Shown here piece after piece: positions 1 through 5,561 of a stretch of DNA of 6,683 bases. This DNA comes from Pseudomonadota bacterium (GTDB taxonomy: Bacteria; Pseudomonadota; Gammaproteobacteria; Burkholderiales; Burkholderiaceae_D). Every line of letters begins with the position of its first letter. Position 1 is the first letter of the stretch. The notes beneath the pieces are model-generated. The model saw nothing but the letters and a program-made list of their open reading frames with translations. It searched no databases and was not told the origin of the DNA. The stretch is from contig JAEZHR010000069.1 in assembly GCA_023416415.1 (NCBI GenBank), positions 1 through 6,683 on the forward strand, given 5' to 3'. A program made the translations under genes and the position numbers.

Positions 1-913
1 GAACCAGCTCGCCCTGCTCATCCTTCCCGCCGCGCGCGGCCGGGCCGCCGCCGGCACCGGACGGCTCGGATGCTGGCGGCACGCCGGTGGACTGTGGCGA
101 TTGCGGCGACGGATTCGATGTTGCGGACCGCGCCCCTGGACTGCCGCCGGATGACCGATCATTCGCGCCTCCCCCCGCGCTGCTCTGCGCCTGCTGCTCG
201 CCGGTGACGCGAAACGCGGACAGGGGCAGCATCACCAGCCGGTCGTCGAGACCGAGATCATCGCTCGGCTGCAATGCGACGAAGCGCACCTGCCCGTCAT
301 TGACGCTGACCACAACGTCCCCGATTTCGCCGACATCATTGCCGGCGCCATCGTTGACGTCGATATCCATCAGCTCGCTCATGCGCACCAGATTGCCGCC
401 TGCCTTGGCAGTCCGTCCGAAATGCTTGTCGACCTCACCGCGATACCCGCCCATGCCAAAGCTCGGCCAGTTCGAGCGATCGAAACCGGGCGCGTTCTTC
501 AGTTCTTCCTCGCTAACGCTGAGCATGAGTTCCTTCTCGCCGTCACGCGTGGTGGCCTGAAAGCGATCCATGGGAAAGGCGAACAGCTTTTCGCCAAAAC
601 CCATCACGCCGCCGAAGGCAAGGATCGCGTAGCCGACGCGCTGATTGCCGGCATCAACGATCAGATCCTGAACTTCACCAATGTCTTGCCCTTGCCTGTC
701 GCGCACGGTGGCGCCGATCAGTTCGCTGGCGCGCATGTCACGAATGTTCTGCTGCGGCCGGCGTTGACCGGACTGTGTGTCGCCCTGCGCCGGCTGGCCC
801 TTTTGCACCTGACTCCGACCGGCATCACCGCTCTGCGCGTGCGTCGCCAGCGGCAAACCGAACGCGATGGCGAGAGCGCCGGCAAGCAGGCCTTTCTTCA
901 GATCATGTGTCAT
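1..913 (-). CDS. Exported protein with two PRC-barrel domains, 3' end beyond the left edge
   Basis: The reading frame is open for 304 codons from the ATG at 913 to the window edge, so the C-terminus is not seen. The start is supported by AGGA at 921-924, seven bases upstream. Residues 1-27 form a signal peptide: basic MTHDLKK, a hydrophobic Leu/Ala stretch, and a probable cleavage after THAQ. A Gln/Gly-rich linker (28-57) follows. The first PRC-barrel-like domain covers about 60-135 (ASELIGATVRDRQGQDIGEV, then VGYAILAFGG and FAFPMDRF). The second covers about 173-236 (LMDIDVNDGAGNDVGEIGDV, then VRFVALQP and LPLSAFRV). From about 238 the chain is low-complexity Ser/Gly/Pro. PRC-barrels are small beta-barrel modules found in photosynthetic reaction centre H subunits and the RNA-processing factor RimM; stand-alone exported versions have no established function. 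It lies downstream of two stress-type genes, separated by 161 bases. The domain call is fairly sure; the role is unknown. Confidence 0.88.
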   Translation of the reverse strand, partial: MTHDLKKGLLAGALAIAFGLPLATHAQSGDAGRSQVQKGQPAQGDTQSGQRRPQQNIRDMRASELIGATVRDRQGQDIGEVQDLIVDAGNQRVGYAILAFGGVMGFGEKLFAFPMDRFQATTRDGEKELMLSVSEEELKNAPGFDRSNWPSFGMGGYRGEVDKHFGRTAKAGGNLVRMSELMDIDVNDGAGNDVGEIGDVVVSVNDGQVRFVALQPSDDLGLDDRLVMLPLSAFRVTGEQQAQSSAGGGANDRSSGGSPGARSATSNPSPQSPQSTGVPPASEPSGAGGGPAARGGKDEQGELV

Positions 914-1074
914 GGTCGATTCCTGCGGTTGGCTTTCTGCTGGATTTCGAAATGCGTTGCCGCGATTCCCGGGCCGGAAACTTCACGCGCTCGCAACGAC
1001 GTTGATGAATGGAGCAAATTCCGCACCGGCGAATGCCGCCTGCCGTTTGCCGGACACAGCGGCGAAGGGCACCG
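914..1074 (-). other. Intergenic spacer upstream of the PRC-barrel gene
   Basis: This 161-base gap separates the PA2169-type gene from the PRC-barrel gene. It holds the ribosome binding site of the PRC-barrel gene (AGGA, 921-924) and an imperfect hairpin listed separately. I found no convincing sigma-70 promoter. GGAATTT at about 1018-1024 on the minus strand vaguely resembles an ECF -35 element, but no matching -10 is clear. The gap is long enough to hold a separate promoter, so whether the PRC-barrel gene is in the same transcript is open. Confidence 0.5.
1026..1053 (-). terminator. Imperfect hairpin after the PA2169-type gene, possible weak terminator
   Basis: On the minus strand CCGGCAAA (1053-1046) can pair with TTCGCCGG (1033-1026), with one internal mismatch and a 12-base loop. 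It starts about 22 bases after the stop codon of the upstream gene. There is no clear T-run after the stem, only GGAATTTG some bases on. It could be an attenuator, an RNA-stabilising hairpin or chance in GC-rich DNA. Confidence 0.25.
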
Positions 1075-1530
1075 CTACAGCGCGCGGTACTGCGCGCGCA
1101 GACCATGCACCGCATCGTGATTGAACAGCACGCCCTGGTACTGCCGCTCAACCACTTCACGCACATCCGGCGGGAGATCGCTGTCCAGCACGTGCCGGTA
1201 GGCGAGCAAGGCAACCGACTCGCCGCGCTCGCATTCCTCCAGCACCGCCTGGTCCCCGCGCCCGGACACCAGCGCGCGCACGTCGATCCAGCGACGATGC
1301 AGCGCGCCGCCCCATCCGCCTTCCGTGACCGCCTCGCCGCCGTAGCTGCAGACGAGATCCTGCAGCTCCTCGGCGGCTGCGGCACAGGCTCGCGCGCGAT
1401 TGGCGAAGAAGGTCCGCAGCTGCAGGTCATCGGCATCATCGGCACAGACCCGAAAGCCGCGCGCGCCATCCTCGCAGGTCCGGACCAGCTCGTTGAGCGC
1501 ATCGATGAGGTCTTCCCGCTGCATGGTCAT
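1075..1530 (-). CDS. PA2169-type four-helix-bundle protein (DUF2383)
   Basis: A 151-residue protein matching the PA2169 family (DUF2383), which adopts a ferritin-like four-helix bundle and is usually about 145-155 residues, so this copy is full length. Recognisable features in order are DLIDALNELVRTCEDGARGF (residues 7-26), RTFFANRARACAAAAEELQ (39-57), the GALHRRWIDVRALV segment (75-88), VLEECERGE (96-104), and the strong family signature LPPDVREVVERQYQGV near 119-134, followed by NHD. There is no signal peptide, so it is probably cytosolic. Five cysteines are present. The start is ATG at 1530 or, two codons later, at 1524; neither has a strong Shine-Dalgarno, though GGA lies seven bases before the second. 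It begins 24 bases after the DUF4142 gene and is probably cotranscribed and partly coupled with it. The biochemical function of the family is unknown; relatives often lie in stress-related gene groups. The family call is strong, the role inferred. Confidence 0.9.
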   Translation of the reverse strand: MTMQREDLIDALNELVRTCEDGARGFRVCADDADDLQLRTFFANRARACAAAAEELQDLVCSYGGEAVTEGGWGGALHRRWIDVRALVSGRGDQAVLEECERGESVALLAYRHVLDSDLPPDVREVVERQYQGVLFNHDAVHGLRAQYRAL

Positions 1531-1554
1531 GTCCGCGTCGGCGCTAGTCGCTAC

Positions 1555-2463
1555 TCACTGGTCGCGCCCCGGGCCGAAGGAATTGCTCTTGCCGTCGGTG
1601 CCGGAAACGCTTTCGGCACCGCTTCCGACTTTGTCCGGTCCACCGGACGTAACGGCTCCGCCCGAAGATTGAGTGGACATCGAAGCGCCGCTCTCCCCCG
1701 TGGGCGACGACGCGCCGGATGTGCCCGGACTCGACGTATCCCCGACCGCGCCACCAGTCCCGCCCGAACCCGTCGCCTCCCCCTTGTCGGCGCCGCCACT
1801 TGAGCCAGTCACTCGCCCCTCTTTCAGCATGCTCTTGGCGTGATTCATGTGTTCATTGATGACAGGCATGGCCTGCGCGACCATTGCGCGCAACTGCGGA
1901 TCCTGGGCCTGCTCCTGCGCCCTTTTCAGCATCGTGCGGGTGCGCTCGTGCGCCTGTTCGCCGACCTCGCGCTGATAGCTGTCATCGAATCTCTCGCCTT
2001 CGAGGCTGGCCAATCGCTGCGCAAGCTTGCGTTGCTCGGCCGCGGGCTGGTCCGGCAGCTGCACGTCCTTGGCGCGCGCCAGCTCGACCAGCTGCGATTG
2101 CAGGCGTGAATGTTCGTCAATCATGCGCTGCGCAAACTCGCGCACGCCGGAGTTCTGGCTTCGCTTCAATGCCAGTTCGCTGCTCTGGATTTCGGCGAGA
2201 TTGGATTGCGCGATTTCACCCATGATCTTGATGTCGGCTTCGCTGAGCTGACTGGCATTGGCTTGTGTACCGGCGACAGATGCGCCCGATGCGCTCACTT
2301 CGGCCCTCAGGAAGTCGGGCCCGAATGTGCCCTGAGCAGGCTGAATCGTCCCATCCGGAGCACCGGATGTTTCGGAAGCAGAGTGGTCAGCAAGAACAGA
2401 TGCGCCGCTGAACAGGAGGGCGAACGCGACAGCGATCAATGTTCGTGGAAAAGGTCGTTGCAC
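1555..2463 (-). CDS. Exported DUF4142 protein with a Gly/Ser-rich tail
   Basis: A 302-residue protein from a GTG start. The GTG at 2463 is chosen because GGAGG (2470-2474) sits six bases upstream and because it places a clean signal peptide at the N-terminus (RTLIAVAFALLFSGASVLA, likely cut before DHSAS). The frame stays open to an ATG at 2577, but the extra 38 residues precede the signal peptide and no comparable binding site supports that start. Residues about 72-212 are the DUF4142 domain, a ferritin-like helical bundle. The typical motifs are FAQRMIDEHSRLQSQL (110-125), RFDDSYQREVGEQAHERT (158-175), and the last helix with MPVINEHMNHAKSML (199-213). From 215 to the end the chain is disordered Gly/Ser/Thr, with few charged residues. 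DUF4142 proteins are periplasmic or envelope proteins of unknown activity and often accompany stress genes. The next gene follows by 24 bases. Confidence 0.92.
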   Translation of the reverse strand: MQRPFPRTLIAVAFALLFSGASVLADHSASETSGAPDGTIQPAQGTFGPDFLRAEVSASGASVAGTQANASQLSEADIKIMGEIAQSNLAEIQSSELALKRSQNSGVREFAQRMIDEHSRLQSQLVELARAKDVQLPDQPAAEQRKLAQRLASLEGERFDDSYQREVGEQAHERTRTMLKRAQEQAQDPQLRAMVAQAMPVINEHMNHAKSMLKEGRVTGSSGGADKGEATGSGGTGGAVGDTSSPGTSGASSPTGESGASMSTQSSGGAVTSGGPDKVGSGAESVSGTDGKSNSFGPGRDQ

Positions 2464-2469
2464 TGTTGG

Positions 2470-2474
2470 CCTCC
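2470..2474 (-). promoter_or_regulatory. Ribosome binding site that fixes the GTG start of the DUF4142 gene
   Basis: On the minus strand the sequence reads GGAGG, then six bases (CCAACA), then GTG. This is a near-ideal Shine-Dalgarno and spacing. It is the main reason for placing the start at 2463 rather than at the ATGs at 2508 or 2577 in the same frame. Confidence 0.75.
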
Positions 2475-2650
2475 GCAACTGGTTGAAGCCGCGCAAGACA
2501 GCGGCCATGACGAGGTCGGAAGCAGGCAAGCAGCGTGCCATTGAAATCGCAGGGACATAGGGCCCCGCGCGGGCCATGGCATGCGTCGGCCATTTTTACA
2601 ACGCGAATGCACTACGGATCATGTGCAGGAAAGCAGGTTGCAATGCTCTG

Positions 2651-2676
2651 GTGCATCTCTGGCGCCTGCCATGCAC
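2651..2676 (-). terminator. Hairpin just after the candidate gene remnant
   Basis: GTGCAT and ATGCAC, six perfect base pairs, enclose a 14-base loop that contains the palindrome GGCGCC. It begins about 12 bases after the TAG at 2691-2689 that ends the remnant. There is no T-run, so it is at best a weak terminator. Its place after the stop mildly supports the remnant once having been a gene. Confidence 0.22.
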
Positions 2677-2688
2677 AGGCCAGCCTCG

Positions 2689-2870
2689 CTACGTCTTGCC
2701 GGACTCGCGATCCACCAATCGCAGCACCCGGGCGTTGGCGCTCACCGTTTCCGGCGTCGCATCGAAGCCCACAGTCGAGCCACGTGATCGAGCACGCTCT
2801 CGGTGTTTTCATTGCGCAGGCGGCGCATGGTCTGCGCGTGGTCCGACGTGAGCGCACGACTGCCGCGCAT
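2689..2870 (-). pseudogene. Candidate frameshifted remnant of a small unrecognised gene
   Basis: Two minus-strand frames carry coding-like sequence that joins end to end. The first, from ATG at 2870, reads MRGSRALTSDHAQTMRRLRN and continues NENTESVLDHVA before ending at TGA 2744-2742. It is also open far upstream to the asmA stop, with no start codon there, and the stretch before the ATG looks coding too. The second frame has a TGA at 2811-2809, then reads VGFDATPETVSANARVLRLV and DRESGKT to TAG at 2691-2689. Codon third positions are mostly G or C in the first frame before about 2780 and in the second after about 2775. This suggests a single frameshift around 2770-2786, with the downstream frame -1 to the upstream one. 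The first ATG has only a distant GGGA as a possible ribosome binding site. I do not recognise a family. It may be a decayed gene, a sequencing error, or chance. Confidence 0.35.
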
Positions 2871-3059
2871 GTTGACCGGCCATCCCTGGATGTCCGCTTC
2901 GCGGTTGCCGGGATGGCCTGCCAGGACGTTTTCCGACGCACGCGTGGGGACAGCAAAAAGCGTATCGTGGGGGCATCGTGGCCGCAGGACGCATGCGCGG
3001 CCGGCAGTGTTTTTCGTCTGCCAGGAAGGACTAGCCGAATGACTCGCGTCCGCCGGTGC

Positions 3060-3081
3060 GACCGAGGCGCGGGCGTCGGTC
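3060..3081 (-). terminator. Hairpin after asmA, possible weak terminator
   Basis: On the minus strand GACCGA (3081-3076) pairs perfectly with TCGGTC (3065-3060) across a 10-base loop, 14 bases after the asmA stop codon. No T-run follows, so a classical Rho-independent terminator is not shown. A second small inverted repeat, GGCAG/CTGCC, lies at 3003-3022. Either could end or stabilise the mnmC-asmA transcript. Confidence 0.28.
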
Positions 3082-3095
3082 AGCCCTTTGGCACG

Positions 3096-5543
3096 CTATC
3101 TGCCCAGCAGCCCGCGCAGCCGCTCCTGCAGGTTGTCCTTGAGCTTGTCCTTCTCTCCGTCCAGCGACTTGCGCGCCTTTTCGCCCAGTTGCTCGGCCTT
3201 GCCTTCGAGCTTCTGGCGCGCCAGCGAAGCCGCCATCGCGCCCACGTCCACATTCCAGTCCAGCGCATCGAAAGGTCCGTGCAAGCGCACCGGCACGGTC
3301 ACGCCCTTGAGCGCCTCCAGTTCCGGACCGCCCTGCCCCTTCAGCGTCGCCACGACGGTCGCTTTCACGAGGTAGTCGAGGCGGCGCTGCGGCAGGTCGA
3401 AGGAACCCGTGCCGCCAATGCGCAGCAACGGCGACTTCACGTCCAGGTCGTCGTTGCGCGCGACCCCTTTCTCGATGCGAAAGCTCCCTGACATTTCCGA
3501 GAAATCGGTGCTTTCACTGCGGTCTCCGGTGCCTTCGGCGGCGCTTTCCTTGCCGCGCAAGGCATCGATGCGGCTGCGTGCGTTGCGCAGCACCTGGGCA
3601 ATGTTGATGCCACGGATGACGCCATCGTGCAGCGCGAGGCGCGCAGTGCCGTCTAGCGCGCGCAGCATCGCATCGGTTGTGGCGCCGGAAGCGGCAACGT
3701 CCAGCTGCACTTCGCCGCGTCCGGTGAGCATGTCGCGCCCGAGCGCATCTGTAAGCAACGGACCGACATTCACGTTCGAAAGTTTCTGGCGCAGCGTCAC
3801 GCGCGGCAGCCTGGCAGCCTGCACGCTGGCGCTGCCGGCAAGGCTGCCGCCGTACAGGTTCGCGTTCACCGGATTGAGCTGCAATGTGCCCCCTTGCGCG
3901 CGCATGTCGACCCGCAGCTTTGCGGCATTGATGCCGGCGACTTTCAATTGACCCACGCGCACGCTGCCGCGTGCATCCAGGTCCTGCAGAAAGGTGAGGT
4001 CGATCGGCTCTTCGGCTGCGGCGCCGGCCGCGGGCTTTCCTGCGGGTGCCTGCTCCTGCTGACTGGCTTGCGCGGGTGCGGATTTCTTACGGGACGCGGT
4101 GTAGCGGTCCACATCCAGACGATCGATGCCGATGTCGAACCGCCAGGCCGGCTTCGAGAATCCGTTCATGCCCAGGTCGGCGGTAAACGGACTCTGGTCG
4201 AGCTTGCCTGCCAGGTTGGCCGAGACCGCTTCGGCTTCAAGATTGGCGCTGGCCTTGCCCTGTGCCTGCAAGGCCACGCCGCCTTCGGTTGGTCCGGGGA
4301 GGATGAAATCGGCGACCAGCTTGGGCAGCGTGAGCACGCCTTTCTCCATGTCCAGGGAAAGCGGCGTACGCAGGCTGCCGCGAATCGGCGTGTCGCCCTG
4401 GCGGCCCTCCAGATCCAGCGCCAGTTGCGGCGACTCGAACAGCATCCGTTCGAGATTGCCTGACAGGGTGCCGTTCAGACTGGCCTGCAGTTCAAGGTCG
4501 GCGCCGTTCACGCGCGCTCCCGCCTGCAGCGCAGGAATGCCCACGGCTTGCGGCGAGCCGGTGAAGGACGGCAGTTCGAAATTGGCGTGGATGCGCCGTG
4601 CGTCCTGCGTCAACTGCAACTCGCCGACCAGATTGTCGCCTTCGACCACCGTATCGGTAACAGCCAGCTTCGGCGCATTCGCCTGCAGTTCGAACGGCGC
4701 GCCATCGCGCGTGCCGCTGCTCGCCAGCACCAGTTCGGTCAGGGCGAACCGCTTTGTCTTCGGTTGCAGGTCGGCGTTTCCGGTCAGACGCAGGCTGCCG
4801 TCTTCAGCGCCGACGAACGCACCATCGAGCGCCAGATCGAACTTGTCCAGCACGTAACGGCCCGCCTGCATGTCGAGGGTGAGCGTCGTGGTGGCTGCCA
4901 GCCGGGCATCGACATTCGGCGCATCGCCTTTCACCCTTGCGTCGAGCTCCAGCGGCGCGGGCACGCCATCGGCAAGCGCGCCGCTCGTGAGGTTGAGGTC
5001 GCTGATCTCGATGCGCCGTCCTTGCTGACGGTCGTCGTACAGCACGCGCGAGTCGCGCACGGCGATGCCACCGATGTCGAAATCGGGCGTTTCCGTTCCC
5101 GCCTGCTCCTGTTGCTCGGGTGCCTGCTCCTGCTCGTCGCCGCCGATCAGGTCGCCGATATTGAGCGCGCCCTTTTCGTCGCGCCGGATCGTGGCATCCA
5201 GGCCGGCAATCTGCACTTCGTCGACGACCAGCTTGCGCGACAGCAAGGGCAGCAGTTCCAGCGACACGCGCGCAGACTGGATGGAGGCGAAGGTTTCCCT
5301 GCTGTCGCGTTCGGAGATCGACAACTCGCCCAATTGCAGACCGACGCGCGGAAATACGCGCAGTCTGATATCCCCCGGTATCGTCAGCGTGCGCCCGGTA
5401 TGCGTCTTCACCATCTCGACGATGCGCGGCTTGTAGTCATTCGGATTGAAAGTGAGGACGATGTAGGCCACGCCCAGCACCAGCAGTGCCAGCAGGGCGA
5501 GTAGTCCGATTCCGATGTAGCGTGCTGTCTTGCGAGCAGTCAT
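3096..5543 (-). CDS. AsmA-family envelope protein
   Basis: An 815-residue protein of the AsmA family, inner-membrane-anchored periplasmic proteins with a long repeating beta-strand groove, related to TamB and YhdP. They are implicated in outer-membrane assembly and lipid transport. A basic N-terminus (MTARKTARY) is followed by one membrane segment (about 9-31), then NPNDYKP and the conserved N-terminal block with GDIRLRVFPRVGLQLGELSI (57-76). The C-terminal AsmA domain is clear: IDLTFLQDLDARGSVRVGQL (514-533), LYGGSLAGSA (563-572), and the signature STDFSEMSGSFRIEKGV (678-694) with SPLLRIGGTGSFDLPQRRLD (704-723). Residues 773-815 are a charged, probably coiled-coil tail. Two Gln/Glu/Ala/Pro-rich linkers lie at about 135-152 and 487-512. 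The ATG at 5543 is chosen over the ATG at 5681 because the extra 46 residues overlap mnmC and precede the membrane segment. AAGGA (5554-5558) lies 10 bases upstream. Only 16 bases separate it from mnmC. Confidence 0.95.
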   Translation of the reverse strand: MTARKTARYIGIGLLALLALLVLGVAYIVLTFNPNDYKPRIVEMVKTHTGRTLTIPGDIRLRVFPRVGLQLGELSISERDSRETFASIQSARVSLELLPLLSRKLVVDEVQIAGLDATIRRDEKGALNIGDLIGGDEQEQAPEQQEQAGTETPDFDIGGIAVRDSRVLYDDRQQGRRIEISDLNLTSGALADGVPAPLELDARVKGDAPNVDARLAATTTLTLDMQAGRYVLDKFDLALDGAFVGAEDGSLRLTGNADLQPKTKRFALTELVLASSGTRDGAPFELQANAPKLAVTDTVVEGDNLVGELQLTQDARRIHANFELPSFTGSPQAVGIPALQAGARVNGADLELQASLNGTLSGNLERMLFESPQLALDLEGRQGDTPIRGSLRTPLSLDMEKGVLTLPKLVADFILPGPTEGGVALQAQGKASANLEAEAVSANLAGKLDQSPFTADLGMNGFSKPAWRFDIGIDRLDVDRYTASRKKSAPAQASQQEQAPAGKPAAGAAAEEPIDLTFLQDLDARGSVRVGQLKVAGINAAKLRVDMRAQGGTLQLNPVNANLYGGSLAGSASVQAARLPRVTLRQKLSNVNVGPLLTDALGRDMLTGRGEVQLDVAASGATTDAMLRALDGTARLALHDGVIRGINIAQVLRNARSRIDALRGKESAAEGTGDRSESTDFSEMSGSFRIEKGVARNDDLDVKSPLLRIGGTGSFDLPQRRLDYLVKATVVATLKGQGGPELEALKGVTVPVRLHGPFDALDWNVDVGAMAASLARQKLEGKAEQLGEKARKSLDGEKDKLKDNLQERLRGLLGR
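4043..4060 (+). repeat. 18-base direct repeat within asmA, copy 1
   Basis: The 18 bases cgggtgcctgctcctgct are identical to 5117-5134. On the minus strand both copies are read in the same frame and give the residues QEQAP, within the linker at about residues 496-500 of the AsmA protein. Confidence 0.8.
5117..5134 (+). repeat. 18-base direct repeat within asmA, copy 2
   Basis: This copy is identical to 4043-4060 and encodes QEQAP at about residues 137-141, in the first linker of the AsmA protein. Bases 5102-5116 next to it (cctgctcctgttgct) are a partial further copy, coding for another EQQEQA stretch. This points to local slippage expansion as well as the two distant copies. Confidence 0.75.
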
Positions 5544-5553
5544 TTGCGTGCTT

Positions 5554-5561
5554 TCCTTCTT
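5554..5561 (-). promoter_or_regulatory. Shine-Dalgarno of asmA overlapping the mnmC stop
   Basis: On the minus strand the mnmC stop TAA (5562-5560) runs directly into AAGAAGGA (5561-5554), with 10 bases before the asmA ATG. Ribosomes ending mnmC would therefore sit on the asmA initiation region, which suggests translational coupling. The spacing is a little long. Confidence 0.6.

Larger units (their letters stand above)
2464..2688 (-). other. Leader and intergenic DNA upstream of the DUF4142 gene
   Basis: No gene is supported here. A minus-strand frame is open through the proximal part, but it reads as an N-terminal extension before the signal peptide. The sequence includes a GC-rich inverted repeat GGCCC/GGGCC (2561-2575) with a five-base loop, and one AT-rich patch reading TGTAAAAATG on the minus strand (2600-2591). 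The patch could be a -10 region, but I find no good -35 hexamer at the right distance. A promoter for the DUF4142 gene is expected here but not identified. Confidence 0.4.

Noticed and set aside
903..1502. Minus-strand open frame of 199 codons overlapping the PA2169-type gene
   Set aside because: It is an out-of-frame shadow rich in Arg, Ser and Cys, while the overlapping frame carries the family signature.
2561..2580. GC-rich palindromes GGCCC/GGGCC and GCCATGGC upstream of the DUF4142 gene, considered as an operator
   Set aside because: They are short and expected often in GC-rich DNA, and their position relative to a promoter is unknown.
2745..3095. Stop-codon readthrough extending AsmA by 117 codons in the same frame
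   Set aside because: The frame after the asmA TAG is open to 2745, but AsmA proteins normally end near this point and there is no readthrough signal I can see; the open stretch is likely chance or part of the remnant.
2535..3491. Plus-strand open frame of 318 codons across the intergenic gap and the asmA 3' end
   Set aside because: More than a third is antisense to asmA, the rest is antisense to the candidate remnant, and no ribosome binding site or family motif is visible.
4548..5504. Long plus-strand open frame of 318 codons opposite asmA
   Set aside because: It lies wholly antisense to the well-supported AsmA coding region, its composition follows from the GC-biased codons of asmA, and it shows no domain or signal.
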